DNA of 59,865 nt from Ruminiclostridium sp. (GCA_017942025.1 JAGAVH010000074.1:1-59865); one strand, 5' to 3'. Positions 8,021 to 17,806 are shown, numbered from the stretch's first letter. Made by a program: numbers and translations. The notes: generated by a model not told the origin, from the sequence alone.

Positions 8021-8965
8021 ATGACCGTTCAGGAATATGCTGTAAAGCTCCGTGAGAATGTATCTAAAGTAATAAAGGGCAAGGAGGATAAAATCGACCT
8101 TGTCATTATGGCTATGCTGTGTGGCGGTCATGTTCTTCTTGAGGATGTACCCGGCACAGGTAAAACTGTACTTGCAAAGGCTATTGCAAAAAGCATAGAC
8201 GCAAAATTCAGCCGTATCCAGTTCACACCTGACCTGCTTCCGTCAGATATTACGGGTATTCATTTCTTCAATATGAAGGAGCAGGAATTCATTTTCAGAG
8301 AAGGTCCGATATTTGCAAATATCCTCCTTGCTGACGAAATCAACCGTGCAACCCCCAGAACACAGTCTGCATTACTTCAGTGTATGGAAGAAAAGCAGGC
8401 GTCTATCGATAATAAGTTATTTGAGCTTCCTGCGCCTTTTCTTGTACTTGCTACAGAAAACCCCGTAGAAACCGCAGGTACATATCCCCTGCCCGAGGCA
8501 CAGCTTGACAGATTTATTATAAAGCTTTCTCTCGGATATTCTGACAGGGAATCAGAAATAGATATTCTCGATAATGCAAAGACTGTTCACCCTATAGAAG
8601 CGCTTACCTCTGTAACCGATACAGATGAGCTTTTAGCTATGATAAAGGCGGTAGACGAAATAAAGGTAAACGAGGCCGTGAGAGGATACATCGCAGATAT
8701 TGGCATTGCCACAAGAACAAACTCAAATCTGAAGCTTGGCGTCAGCACCAGAGGACTTATAGCGTTAAAGCGTATGTCACAGGCAAGAGCGGCATTAAGA
8801 GGAAGAGAATTTGTTACTCCCGAGGATGTAAAGGTTGTCGCACCCTATGTATGTGCCCATAGAATAATCAGCAGAAGCAGTGTTATGAGAGATGGCACAG
8901 ACGCAAAAGTAGATATTATAAACAAGCTGGTAGACGACATCCCCGTACCTACGGAAAATATTTAA
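8021..8965 (+). CDS. MoxR-family AAA+ ATPase (cassette 2)
   Basis: 314 residues with Walker A PGTGKTVLAKAIAKS, Walker B ILLADEINRATPRTQS and the family block ATENPVETAGTYPLPEAQLD. It is closer to canonical MoxR/YeaC proteins than the copy at 1910, where the corresponding block is ATENEFGYVGTFPLPEAQLD. A GGAAGG site lies upstream. It is followed by DUF58 after two bases. Two MoxR/DUF58 sets within 10 kb suggest an old duplication with separated partners. The function of the complex is unknown. Confidence 0.93.
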   Translation: MTVQEYAVKLRENVSKVIKGKEDKIDLVIMAMLCGGHVLLEDVPGTGKTVLAKAIAKSIDAKFSRIQFTPDLLPSDITGIHFFNMKEQEFIFREGPIFANILLADEINRATPRTQSALLQCMEEKQASIDNKLFELPAPFLVLATENPVETAGTYPLPEAQLDRFIIKLSLGYSDRESEIDILDNAKTVHPIEALTSVTDTDELLAMIKAVDEIKVNEAVRGYIADIGIATRTNSNLKLGVSTRGLIALKRMSQARAALRGREFVTPEDVKVVAPYVCAHRIISRSSVMRDGTDAKVDIINKLVDDIPVPTENI

Positions 8966-8967
8966 GT

Positions 8968-10107
8968 ATGGAACTTGTAGCGATATGCGTTATATTGATA
9001 GCTGTTGCCTTACTGGAGATTCTGTTATATACAAGATATGCCTTTAAAGGAATAAGCTACACCGCCTTTGTAAATAAAAACGAAGTTTATGAAGGAGATA
9101 CTATCGAACTGACGGAGGTTATCGAAAACCGCCGTCTTGTTTCGTTGCCCTGGATAAAAACCGAGCTTTCCGCTTCGCGATGGCTGACCTTTTCTAAAAA
9201 GGATTCTGTTGTACAGACAAGCGGAAGTGAATCGACTTTTATTCCGGGCGTTTTTTCATTAAAGCCCAAAAACAGATGTACAAGAGTAAGAAGGATAAAG
9301 TGTATAAAAAGGGGAGTTTTCTCCTTTGAAGATACCGTTATCACAGCGACAGACATTTTAGGACTTATAAAAACTTCTATAAATATTCCCGTAAAAATAC
9401 AGATTACGGTTTTGCCTACAGCATCCGAAGGAAAGGACGCCATACTTTCCTTTAACGAGCCTATGGGCGAAATAAGCGTAAGGCGATTTATAAACGAAGA
9501 CCCCTTTGTTGTATCAGGCTCAAAGGAATATACAGGCAGGGAGCCGCTTAACAGAATAAACTGGAATTATACAGCCTCTCAGAACAGGCTCATTGTCTGC
9601 AACAATGAACACACCACATCACGCACAGCACTTGTGCTTATGAATATGCAGAGAAAGGATATCAAGCCTGTTGTCTGTGCGCACATCCGCGATACCGAGG
9701 CATTTATAAAAATGTCGGTAAGAATAATGGAGGACTGTGTAAAAAACAGTTGTAGCTGTGCTTTTGCCACAAACGGAGGTACAAGCATTGGTACTGCATC
9801 AGACCTGATACTGACCGCCGACCGTTTTGAGGGCACATTAAGACTTCTTGCCCAGCTTGAAAATTCATGCAACTATGATTTCAAGGAGTTCTGTGAGAAT
9901 ATAAACTTTGGTATTTTTACAGATATATTCATAATCACCCACTACATTGACGAACATATGCTAGAGCGTGCCGACAAGCTTCGACTAATCGGTATAAACA
10001 CAATATTTTACACAACCGGCGAATTTCCTGAGGATAGCATAAAATATCAGTTTATCCCCATCACAAAATTCTCCTACAGATGGAATGTCGAGGAGGATAA
10101 TGTATGA
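8968..10107 (+). CDS. DUF58-domain membrane protein (cassette 2)
   Basis: 379 residues. One N-terminal membrane helix (about residues 2-20) precedes an extended beta-rich region and the DUF58 motif GSKEYTGREPLNRINWNYTA (about 179-198), where RINWNYTA corresponds to the HIHWKMSA of the first cassette. The ATG is two bases after the preceding stop and has a poor ribosome site, so translation is probably coupled. The 3' end overlaps the next gene by four bases (ATGA). Confidence 0.85.
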   Translation: MELVAICVILIAVALLEILLYTRYAFKGISYTAFVNKNEVYEGDTIELTEVIENRRLVSLPWIKTELSASRWLTFSKKDSVVQTSGSESTFIPGVFSLKPKNRCTRVRRIKCIKRGVFSFEDTVITATDILGLIKTSINIPVKIQITVLPTASEGKDAILSFNEPMGEISVRRFINEDPFVVSGSKEYTGREPLNRINWNYTASQNRLIVCNNEHTTSRTALVLMNMQRKDIKPVVCAHIRDTEAFIKMSVRIMEDCVKNSCSCAFATNGGTSIGTASDLILTADRFEGTLRLLAQLENSCNYDFKEFCENINFGIFTDIFIITHYIDEHMLERADKLRLIGINTIFYTTGEFPEDSIKYQFIPITKFSYRWNVEEDNV

Positions 10108-11432
10108 AAAAATATCTTCTTAAAATATGTGCAGCTATATCAATGCTGATTATTCCCCTTCCCCTGATGCTTATGTTCGACAGCGCCGCATTCAAGGAAG
10201 CAAATATACTGAGATATCTTATCTACTATCTGACAGCTATACCTGCTGTTTCGGCAGGTTATCTGCTTCAGAAAATCAGAGCCTCGCAGACAAAGCCTAA
10301 AAGGATATTCCTTTCAAGCCTTTCAATGATTATCACTCTTATTGTGATGTTTGTAATAACCGGTATCACAGTAAACAGCATCAACGAATCAACCTTCTAC
10401 AGCTTCAACGGCACTTATGTAATTTTCGCATTACTGCCTGCAATAAGTCTTTGGTTCCTGCTTGGAATAAAGCTCACCAGAAAGTCCTTCAGTGACGTAT
10501 ATACTCCGCTGTGGCTGTGTATATTCATGGTAGAAACCTTCCTTTGCTATATCTTCGCCTTCTTCCTTAAAGAAGACCATCCGCTGATGACAGGCGCACA
10601 ATCGGCAATGGCTTATCTTGTTATCATTATGGCGCTTATTGTAGCATTGCTTATCAACCAGTCGAACATAGAAACGCAGATAAATCAGCGCAAAAACACA
10701 AATCTGATTGTGCCCAAAGGGCTTAAAAGCTACAACGCAAAGCTTATAATTATGGTGGGCACTGTTATACTTCTGGCTATGCTTCTCAGAAACATCCTTG
10801 CTGATATTCTGTGGTGGCTTATACAAAACACCTTACGGCTTATAGACTCAATACTTCAGCTTATAAAAATGGAAACATCACCACCTATAACGCCCGACGG
10901 AAGTATTCCCGATTCTCCGCTTATCGGCATACAGCAAGGCGGAGCGGATTTTACGATTTACCTTGTTTTTATTGCAGCTTTAGTGCTCGCGATTATATTC
11001 AGAAAAAGAATTTTTGCATTCTTTAAGAGCGTGGCGATGAGAATTTTCGACAGATTCTCTTCAAAGGAAACAGAAACCTCAGAAAATGAGAATTACACCG
11101 ATTATTACGAGGTAATAGTTCAGCAAACGGAAATCAAAAAGCCTGAAACAGAAAGCGATTGTCTGAAGCGCTACAAAAAGGAAAAGGACGACACCGAAAG
11201 GTATCGCCTTGGGTATCGTCTTTATCTGATGTGGCTTGCCAAAAGAAGCCGTAATATGAGCAACAAGCTTACTGTAGAACAGCACAAGGCACTGGCTAAA
11301 ACCACCTATCACGGAGATTCTGACATTGCCGGCATTTCGGATAGCTACACCGAAATAAGATACAACGACAAAAAGGCTGATGCAGATAATATGCTGAAGA
11401 TGGATGAGCTCATCGAAGAATTATACAGATAA
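10104..11432 (+). CDS. Polytopic membrane protein with DUF4129-like tail (cassette 2)
   Basis: 442 residues. About eight hydrophobic segments lie within residues 5-310, then a charged cytoplasmic tail (about 320-442) ending YTEIRYNDKKADADNMLKMD, which resembles the DUF4129 tail found in transglutaminase partners of MoxR/DUF58. No transglutaminase core is present, so it occupies the third-gene position of the cassette without the Cys-His-Asp catalytic domain seen at 4142. It overlaps DUF58 by four bases and has GAGGAGG upstream. Function unknown. Confidence 0.75.
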   Translation: MKKYLLKICAAISMLIIPLPLMLMFDSAAFKEANILRYLIYYLTAIPAVSAGYLLQKIRASQTKPKRIFLSSLSMIITLIVMFVITGITVNSINESTFYSFNGTYVIFALLPAISLWFLLGIKLTRKSFSDVYTPLWLCIFMVETFLCYIFAFFLKEDHPLMTGAQSAMAYLVIIMALIVALLINQSNIETQINQRKNTNLIVPKGLKSYNAKLIIMVGTVILLAMLLRNILADILWWLIQNTLRLIDSILQLIKMETSPPITPDGSIPDSPLIGIQQGGADFTIYLVFIAALVLAIIFRKRIFAFFKSVAMRIFDRFSSKETETSENENYTDYYEVIVQQTEIKKPETESDCLKRYKKEKDDTERYRLGYRLYLMWLAKRSRNMSNKLTVEQHKALAKTTYHGDSDIAGISDSYTEIRYNDKKADADNMLKMDELIEELYR

Positions 11433-11435
11433 ACA

Positions 11436-11460
11436 AAACCACCGGTTTAACCGGTGGTTT
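11436..11460. terminator. Bidirectional terminator between convergent genes
   Basis: Stem AAACCACCGG / CCGGTGGTTT (11436-11445/11451-11460) with a five-base loop. It lies between the stop at 11432 and the minus-strand stop at 11464 and serves both directions. Confidence 0.8.
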
Positions 11461-11463
11461 TAA

Positions 11464-12063
11464 TCATATATCAATTACTACAATATCATCTGACAAATCA
11501 TTTAATGTACTGAAAAATATCTTGCCTGATACTTGTCTTTGGCATACGGTAACAATATGCGTATCAGAAACCGCAAATTGCAAAAAAATAAGTTCATCAG
11601 AAAAGGATACAGCCTGTTCAAGGTCAAAGCATACCGATTTTAAATCTGTTGCAATTCCCTCTCCTGTCAGCTTTACATAGCTTTCCTTTAAAGTCCAGAT
11701 CCTTGTAAACTCTGTATCCTTATTTGCTGCTGAATTTACGTACGCTATTTCGCTATCGCTGTAGCATCTTTTCATCACTCTGTCTGTGGTTTCCCTGATG
11801 CTTTCTGCGTCTATTCCGACTTCTGTCTGTGATAAAGCACAAACAACAAGTCCATCGGCATGGGATATATTATAGTGAAATTGAGCTCCTTCGATATAAG
11901 GCTTTCCTCTGTATCCTTTTTTTATAGCATCCTCGCAAAAATCAAAATCGGGATACTCACAGGACACCGCATGATTTAAAAGAGATAACCCCTCATTATG
12001 GCAGTAATTATGATAACCCTTGCCGTATTCTTTTTTTGATATGATTCTTTTTATATATATCAT
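11464..12063 (-). CDS. 4'-phosphopantetheinyl transferase (Sfp type)
   Basis: 199 residues. It carries both hallmarks of the Sfp/AcpT superfamily: VGIDAESI (about 104-111), whose Asp and Glu bind magnesium, and WTLKESYVKLTGEG (about 145-158). It transfers 4'-phosphopantetheine from coenzyme A to a serine of a carrier protein. The length suits the Sfp rather than the AcpS class. No polyketide or peptide synthetase is adjacent, so the acceptor is unknown. Its start overlaps the stop of the amidohydrolase gene upstream (TAATG), so the two are translationally coupled. Confidence 0.88.
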   Translation of the reverse strand: MIYIKRIISKKEYGKGYHNYCHNEGLSLLNHAVSCEYPDFDFCEDAIKKGYRGKPYIEGAQFHYNISHADGLVVCALSQTEVGIDAESIRETTDRVMKRCYSDSEIAYVNSAANKDTEFTRIWTLKESYVKLTGEGIATDLKSVCFDLEQAVSFSDELIFLQFAVSDTHIVTVCQRQVSGKIFFSTLNDLSDDIVVIDI

Positions 12064-12866
12064 TATTCAAGACCTAATGAAAGGAAATCATTTATATTCT
12101 TCCAGAGTATCTTTTCCATATCCTCGCAGGGCAGATTCATAGATTTCAGGAAGTCAAGCTCTCCTTTAGCAGTCCACATGGGGTAATCTGTACCGAAGAA
12201 TACTCTGTCAACACCGAAAAGATATACAAGCTCTCTGGCTCTTTCGGGCGTCAGCTGAAAAAATGAGCTACTGCAGTCTACCCATACATTCTTCTTACCG
12301 GGCAGACACTCTGCCGCCTTATCCCATTCTGACCAGCCGCCGAAATGTGCGGCTATAAATCTTGTATCCGGGAACATATCCGCTACTCTTCCCATTATAT
12401 CGGGATTTGAGTATTTATATCTGTAGTCGCCTGTATGGAAAAGAAATGGCAATCTACCATCCACTATCTCATACATTTTGCAGGCTCTGTCCTCATCTAT
12501 TGCAAAGCTCTGAAAATCGGGATGCAGCTTTATACCTTTGAGTCCCATGGAGATTATTCTGTCAACCTCCTCAGAAAGACCTTCCATATCAGGATGAAGG
12601 GATGCAAAACCAATGAACTTATCAGGGTAAAGCTCTACCTGGCTATGGATGAAATCATTTATGCTGCACACCTGCTGTGGTACGGTTGCAACAGAATGCA
12701 CCACAGATTTTGTTACGCCAACCTTTTCAGCCTGTGCTAAAAGCATATCCACAGAACCGTTAAGGTCCATAACTATATCGTAGAATTTTCCAATGTTGAT
12801 AGTTGCCTTTTCCGCAATCTTCTGTGGGAATATGTGAGCATGACTATCAATAATATATTTTGCCAA
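12063..12866 (-). CDS. Amidohydrolase-2 family metal-dependent hydrolase
   Basis: About 267 residues, an amidohydrolase family 2 TIM barrel. The metal-binding HAH motif opens the protein (IIDSHAHIFP); later blocks are GIKLHPDFQSFAID, FHTGDYRYKYSNP, FIAAHFGGWSEW and VFFGTDYPMW, the last with the usual catalytic Asp. The family includes decarboxylases and lactonases of aromatic acids, but the substrate is not evident. GGAG overlaps the ATG at 12875, and a TTG at 12866 lies nine bases after it, so I prefer the TTG start. It is the first gene of a two-gene unit with the phosphopantetheinyl transferase. Confidence 0.85.
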   Translation of the reverse strand: MAKYIIDSHAHIFPQKIAEKATINIGKFYDIVMDLNGSVDMLLAQAEKVGVTKSVVHSVATVPQQVCSINDFIHSQVELYPDKFIGFASLHPDMEGLSEEVDRIISMGLKGIKLHPDFQSFAIDEDRACKMYEIVDGRLPFLFHTGDYRYKYSNPDIMGRVADMFPDTRFIAAHFGGWSEWDKAAECLPGKKNVWVDCSSSFFQLTPERARELVYLFGVDRVFFGTDYPMWTAKGELDFLKSMNLPCEDMEKILWKNINDFLSLGLE

Positions 12867-12907
12867 TTTATTCATCTCCGTTAATTTCTTTGTTTCTACA
12901 ACATAAT

Positions 12908-12936
12908 ATTATTGCACATAAAAAGGATAATGTCAA
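12908..12936 (-). promoter_or_regulatory. Promoter of the amidohydrolase operon
   Basis: Minus-strand TTGACA (12936-12931) and AATAAT (12913-12908) with a 17-base spacer. It is back-to-back with the RNase R promoter. Confidence 0.55.
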
Positions 12937-12962
12937 TATTTTTTAAATAAATTCTAAACATA

Positions 12963-12991
12963 TTGAAATAATCCGAAATTTGTAGTATAAT
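12963..12991 (+). promoter_or_regulatory. Promoter of rnr
   Basis: TTGAAA (12963-12968), 17 bases, TATAAT (12986-12991). The predicted transcript starts near 12998. Confidence 0.7.
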
Positions 12992-13077
12992 ATTCTTGTC
13001 AGAATTATGAATATAAAAGGCTATAAGAAAAGCATCAGATCACACTAGAGATGGCAGTAACGGAGAAAGGAAAAATC

Positions 13078-15201
13078 TTGAATTTTGAATCTATAATCGT
13101 ATCATCAATTTATGAGCTTGGCGGCGGTGTAACTGTAAAACAGATACTAAAAAACACCGGTCTTGCAAAAAAGCACGAAAACAAGGTAAAAGAAACCATT
13201 AAAAAGCTTATAAGAAGCAGAGTGCTTTTTAAAAACAAAAAGGAACAGCTTTATATAAGCGAAATGCGCAATGTATATACGGGTAAAGTGGCGACTCTTT
13301 CCCGCAATTTCGGATTTGTAACAAACCTGCTTACCGAGGAGGATTCCTTTGTAAGCGGTGGACAATTAAAGGGCGCTGTACCGGGCGATATTGTTCTTGC
13401 TAAAGAGGTTGCAGAAAAGACCTCTACAAGAAGTGCTACAGCGGTAGTTATCGCTGTACTACAGCACAGTGAAGAGCTTTTCGGCGGTGTTATCGTAAGA
13501 GAAAGGCAAGCCTTCAGGGTTTTGCCTGATACACTCGGATGTCCTCCCCTTGCCATCGTCAAGGTTTCTGAAATGGTGAAAGAGGGCGACAAGGTGCTCT
13601 TTTCCATCAGAAAAAGAGGCGAACATCACAGTGAGCACACCGTTGATGTGGTGAAGGTTCTCGGTAGCTGTGAATACGCCAAGAACTGTACTGACGCATA
13701 CCTTATCCAGAACGGAATACCCGTAGTCTTTTCACCCGAATGCTCGGCAATGGCTAAGGAAATAGGCACAAAGGAAATCAGTCAGAAGGATATAGCCAAA
13801 AGACTTGATTTGAGAGATACGCCTATCTTCACAATAGATGGCGCTGACACCAAGGATATAGATGACGCAATAAGCGTTGAAAAGACCGATAGCGGTTATA
13901 AATTAGGTGTTCATATAGCGGATGTCAGTCACTATGTAACAAAGGATAGTGCTATAGATGTTGACGCTCTTGAAAGAGGCACAAGCGTATATATTGCTGA
14001 CAAGGTAATACCTATGCTCCCTAAGGAGCTGAGTAATGGTATATGCTCACTTAATCCCGGTGTGGACAGACTTGCTTTTTCTTGTCTTATGGAAATATCA
14101 AAGGAGGGCAAGCTGGGTAAATTCCAGTTTAAAAAGACGGTTATCCGTTCAAGGCTTCAGGGTATTTACAGCGAAGTAAATGCAATACTTGAAAATACCG
14201 CCGATGATAACATAAAGGAAAAATACAGGGAAGTAATTGACATCATCCCTGTTATGAAGGAGCTTGCTGATATTCTTTCGAGAAACAAGAGTGACAGAGG
14301 CGCTCCCGATATCCAGTCCAGCGAAAGCAAGATAATCTGCGACAAGGATGGCATATGCATTGATGTCAAAAAACGTGTACAAGGCATATCCGAGGGCATT
14401 ATAGAAGAATTTATGCTTATGGCAAATAATGCCGCCGCAAGACTTGCTATGAAGCACGAGCTTCCCTTTGTATATCGTATCCACGAAAATCCCACAGCCG
14501 AAAAGATAGAAACTCTCAAAATGACGCTCGACGGTCTGGGAATCAACGCTCTGCATATAAATGAAAATTCTTCAGCGGCAGATTTTTCTGCACTTTTACG
14601 TAAAACAGAGGATGACCCGAGATATCCTATAATAAACCGTCTTATTCTGCGCACTATGGCGAAGGCTAAATACAGCGAAAAACCTGTAGGTCACTTCGGT
14701 CTTGTTATGGCGGAATATGCCCATTTCACTTCCCCTATAAGAAGATATTCAGACCTTGCGATACACAGAATCCTTACAGATTACGTATCAAGAAAAGGTG
14801 CGGAAAATATCAAAAAAATATACTCGGATTTTGCAGTAAGGGCTTCTGCTATAGCGACTAAAACAGAACTTTCTGCCGTTGCGGCGGAAAGAAGCTGTGA
14901 AGATTTTTATACAGCAGAATATATGGAAAATCACATTGACGAAGAATTCGACGGAATAATTTCAGGTGTGCTGAACAGCGGATTCTTTGTAGAATTGCCG
15001 AACACGGTTGAAGGTAAGGTAGACGTGATGACTTTACCTGCAGGCGATTACGAAACAAGAAACAATATTGCACTTTTAGAAACATTATCTCACACCGCCT
15101 ACACTATCGGCGACAGAGTGAGGGTAAAATGCGTAAATGCAAACGTAAATTCAGGTCAGATAGACTTTGAGCTAATCAAGGTTTACAATAATGAAAACTA
15201 A
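13078..15201 (+). CDS. rnr: Ribonuclease R
   Basis: About 707 residues, the normal size of this 3'-to-5' exoribonuclease that degrades structured RNA. An N-terminal winged-helix and cold-shock region precedes the RNB catalytic domain, whose acidic cluster is IDGADTKDIDDAISV (about 260-275) and which continues with GVHIADVSHYV and FTSPIRRYSDLAIHR. A C-terminal S1 domain begins near FDGIISGVLNSGFFVELPN. An ATG at 13051 has no ribosome site, whereas TTG 13078 has GGAGAAAGG at good spacing, so I place the start there and leave 13051 as the alternative. MscL follows after 18 bases. Confidence 0.93.
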   Translation: MNFESIIVSSIYELGGGVTVKQILKNTGLAKKHENKVKETIKKLIRSRVLFKNKKEQLYISEMRNVYTGKVATLSRNFGFVTNLLTEEDSFVSGGQLKGAVPGDIVLAKEVAEKTSTRSATAVVIAVLQHSEELFGGVIVRERQAFRVLPDTLGCPPLAIVKVSEMVKEGDKVLFSIRKRGEHHSEHTVDVVKVLGSCEYAKNCTDAYLIQNGIPVVFSPECSAMAKEIGTKEISQKDIAKRLDLRDTPIFTIDGADTKDIDDAISVEKTDSGYKLGVHIADVSHYVTKDSAIDVDALERGTSVYIADKVIPMLPKELSNGICSLNPGVDRLAFSCLMEISKEGKLGKFQFKKTVIRSRLQGIYSEVNAILENTADDNIKEKYREVIDIIPVMKELADILSRNKSDRGAPDIQSSESKIICDKDGICIDVKKRVQGISEGIIEEFMLMANNAAARLAMKHELPFVYRIHENPTAEKIETLKMTLDGLGINALHINENSSAADFSALLRKTEDDPRYPIINRLILRTMAKAKYSEKPVGHFGLVMAEYAHFTSPIRRYSDLAIHRILTDYVSRKGAENIKKIYSDFAVRASAIATKTELSAVAAERSCEDFYTAEYMENHIDEEFDGIISGVLNSGFFVELPNTVEGKVDVMTLPAGDYETRNNIALLETLSHTAYTIGDRVRVKCVNANVNSGQIDFELIKVYNNEN

Positions 15202-15219
15202 CAAGGAAGGTAAAAACCA

Positions 15220-15747
15220 ATGGCAAAGGAAAACAAGGCTAAAAAAGCCGCAGAAAAAGTCGGAAAGGTTAAGTTTATAACCGAATTCAAGGCGTTTATT
15301 TCAAGAGGTAACGTACTTGATATGGCCGTAGGTATGATTGTAGGTTCTGCCTTTACAGCAATCATCACGGCTCTTGTAAACAAGGTGCTTATGCCTGCTC
15401 TCGGTATGCTGACAGGCGGTATCGACTTTAAGGACCTCAAGATTGTTCTCAAGGAAGCTGTTCTCGACGTAAACGGTGCAGACCCTACTGTTGTATTAAC
15501 ACCTGAGGTTGCTATCGGCTATGGCGAGTTTCTCGCGGCAATAATCAACTTCTTCTTAATCGCTATTTCTGTATTTATTCTCATCAAGGTTATCGGTGCT
15601 TTCAAGCGCAAGAAGGTTGAAGAACCTGCTCCTGCCGAAGAGCCCAAGCCCGATCCTCAGATTGAACTGCTTACTGAAATCCGCGACCTTTTAAAGGGCG
15701 AAAAAGCAGAAGAGGCTGAAACAGTAGCTGAAGCTGAAACAGTATAA
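15220..15747 (+). CDS. mscL: Large-conductance mechanosensitive channel
   Basis: 175 residues; typical MscL is 130-150. TM1 contains FISRGNVLDMAVGMIVGSAF with the pore-lining Gly/Ala pattern, then a loop GGIDFKDLKIVL, and TM2 at about residues 105-125. The channel opens under membrane tension to release solutes after osmotic downshift. The extra length is a longer periplasm-side loop and an acidic C-terminus made of repeated EAETV units. A strong GGAAGG site precedes the ATG. It lies between RNase R and a small membrane protein, probably in one transcript. Confidence 0.93.
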   Translation: MAKENKAKKAAEKVGKVKFITEFKAFISRGNVLDMAVGMIVGSAFTAIITALVNKVLMPALGMLTGGIDFKDLKIVLKEAVLDVNGADPTVVLTPEVAIGYGEFLAAIINFFLIAISVFILIKVIGAFKRKKVEEPAPAEEPKPDPQIELLTEIRDLLKGEKAEEAETVAEAETV

Positions 15748-15754
15748 ATACATA

Positions 15755-16333
15755 ATGCAGAAAAATAGAATAATAAACGACGGAGAGCTTACAAAAGAAG
15801 AAAAGGAAGAGCTTGCAAGACAGTATTTTATAAAGGAAGAAAAACAGACAAGACTCGGAAAAACCTTTATCATAATTTCTCTGATACTGCTTGCCGTAAA
15901 CACTATCGCAACCGGTGCTTTCTACCCTTTATTTGCAGAAGAAACCATGTATTTCACATTCGTAGCATATCTGAAGGACGCAGATATGGCAGCAATGAGA
16001 TTCATTCTGCAATTTGTTGTAATTGCCGTGATAGTGCTTAAAATAGCTCTTTCAGTTTCTTCAATAGTATGCGGCATTACGTTAAAGGGCGCAAGAGGGA
16101 TGATAGCGGTAAACTCGTGTATTACGGCGTTTATCGATCTGCTGTTCTCTGTGCTGCTGTTATGTGACCCGAATACCTATGGCAACGGCGAAACCTTTAC
16201 AGCTCTTATCGTTAATATCACCGCATTGGTGATAAGCTGTATCGTTATTTATATGTCGGTATTCACTGACAGAATATCAGCATATACATACTCTAAAAGA
16301 AAACACAGCGATACAGATTCTGTCATCCAATAA
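15755..16333 (+). CDS. Uncharacterised four-helix membrane protein
   Basis: 192 residues with a charged N-terminus (about 1-38) and four hydrophobic segments at about residues 40-58, 85-110, 125-140 and 150-175. I do not recognise a family. It begins seven bases after the mscL stop with no clear ribosome site, so translation probably depends on coupling. A strong terminator follows. Confidence 0.6.
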   Translation: MQKNRIINDGELTKEEKEELARQYFIKEEKQTRLGKTFIIISLILLAVNTIATGAFYPLFAEETMYFTFVAYLKDADMAAMRFILQFVVIAVIVLKIALSVSSIVCGITLKGARGMIAVNSCITAFIDLLFSVLLLCDPNTYGNGETFTALIVNITALVISCIVIYMSVFTDRISAYTYSKRKHSDTDSVIQ

Positions 16334-16337
16334 AAAT

Positions 16338-16375
16338 AACCGCCTTTGGAAAGTTCAAATCCAAAGGCGGTTTAT
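16338..16375. terminator. Bidirectional terminator between convergent genes
   Basis: Stem AACCGCCTTTGGA / TCCAAAGGCGGTT (16338-16350/16360-16372) with a nine-base loop and T-rich flanks, between stops at 16333 and 16386. Confidence 0.85.
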
Positions 16376-16385
16376 TTATTTTTTA

Positions 16386-17795
16386 TTATTCCCAATAATC
16401 AACCTTGTGAGGTAAATCTATATCCTTTGCGTGGAAAATGGGTTCTTTTCCTTCTTTCCTTTGCTTTTCATAATCACGGAGAGCACGTAAAGCGTATTTT
16501 GAAAGTATCAGAATTACAGGAATATTGATTATAGCCATACCACCCATCAGAATATCCGATATATTCCATAGAAGTTCGGAATTAAGCACAGCACCAAGAA
16601 TTATTAAAAGTGAAAAGAAAATATGAATTATCAGCATTATTTTCTTTCCAGGCACTTTTCCTGCTATATGAGATATACCCTTGTCAACGTAGTAAAGATT
16701 TCCGAGAAGAGTAGTAAATGCAAAAAGAATCATTGCTACTGTAATAAATATCGGTCCGAAATCGCCCAGAGCTGTCTTGAGCGAAAGCTGAACGTATGGA
16801 GCACCTGATAATTTTTCAGAGGGTTCAACACCTGAACACATACACATAAATGCAGTTGCACTACATACAAGCACTGTATCGATAAATACCGAAAGCACCT
16901 GAACAAGTCCCTGCTTTACAGGATGCTTTACATCAGCAGATGCAGAGGCATTCGGTGCAGAGCCTACGCCTGCCTCGTTGCTGAATAAGCCTCTCTTGAT
17001 ACCGTACATTACGCAAGAGCCTGTAAAGCCGCCGAATATAGCCTCAAAATCAAAAGCCTGACTGAATATCTTTCCAAATACATCAGGAAGCAGAGGAATA
17101 TTGATCATGACTATAACAAGTGAAACAAGAATATAGATAATTCCCATAACAGGAACCAGTATGCTTGTAACTTTTTCAATTCTCTTGCCGCCGCCGATGA
17201 GGCAATAACATACCAAAGCCGCAACAATCAGACCTATTATCCAGGGTGTGACATCAGCGTTATAAAAGCTGTAGGTAGAAAAGGTTGATTGCAAATTGTA
17301 GGATGCGAGCATATTAAAGCCTACACCGTAAGTCAGAATAAGCAGTACCGAAAATACTATCGCTAATGGTCTGCATTTAAGACCCGATTCGATATAATAT
17401 GCAGGACCTCCGTAGCTACCGTCGGGGCCTTTTTTCTTGTATATCTGCGCAAGGGTACTTTCAATAAAAGCTGATGCGCTTCCTATTATTGCAATTACCC
17501 ACATCCAGAAAACTGAGCCGAAGCCACCCATACAAAGAGCTGTGGATACACCTATGATATTGCCTGTACCAACGCGGGATGCAGTAGACACCATCAGAGC
17601 CTGAAAGGAGGATACACCGTTTTTATCCTTAGGCTTTTCCATAACAGCCTTTATCTGCTGTCTGAAAAGTCTGAAGGGTGCAAAGCGGGTTGCGACTGTA
17701 AATACAAGCCCTCCTGCTATAAGTATAATAATCAGCAGGTACGTGTACATAAAGTCACTTACCGATGCTACAATGTTATTTATTACATCAAACAT
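16386..17795 (-). CDS. AGCS-family sodium:amino acid symporter
   Basis: 469 residues with about ten to eleven membrane helices, typical of the alanine/glycine:cation symporters. Family blocks include RVGTGNIIGVSTALCMGGFG, GPDGSYGGPAYYIESGL and SNEAGVGSAPNASASAD. Uptake of alanine or glycine with sodium at the cytoplasmic membrane is the family function. It is the last gene of a minus-strand set after a GNAT gene (gap 11 bases) and an amino-acid ABC importer, so the region forms an amino-acid uptake group. AAAGGAAA precedes the ATG. Confidence 0.9.
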   Translation of the reverse strand: MFDVINNIVASVSDFMYTYLLIIILIAGGLVFTVATRFAPFRLFRQQIKAVMEKPKDKNGVSSFQALMVSTASRVGTGNIIGVSTALCMGGFGSVFWMWVIAIIGSASAFIESTLAQIYKKKGPDGSYGGPAYYIESGLKCRPLAIVFSVLLILTYGVGFNMLASYNLQSTFSTYSFYNADVTPWIIGLIVAALVCYCLIGGGKRIEKVTSILVPVMGIIYILVSLVIVMINIPLLPDVFGKIFSQAFDFEAIFGGFTGSCVMYGIKRGLFSNEAGVGSAPNASASADVKHPVKQGLVQVLSVFIDTVLVCSATAFMCMCSGVEPSEKLSGAPYVQLSLKTALGDFGPIFITVAMILFAFTTLLGNLYYVDKGISHIAGKVPGKKIMLIIHIFFSLLIILGAVLNSELLWNISDILMGGMAIINIPVILILSKYALRALRDYEKQRKEGKEPIFHAKDIDLPHKVDYWE

Positions 17796-17806
17796 AGAAA
17801 TTTCCT

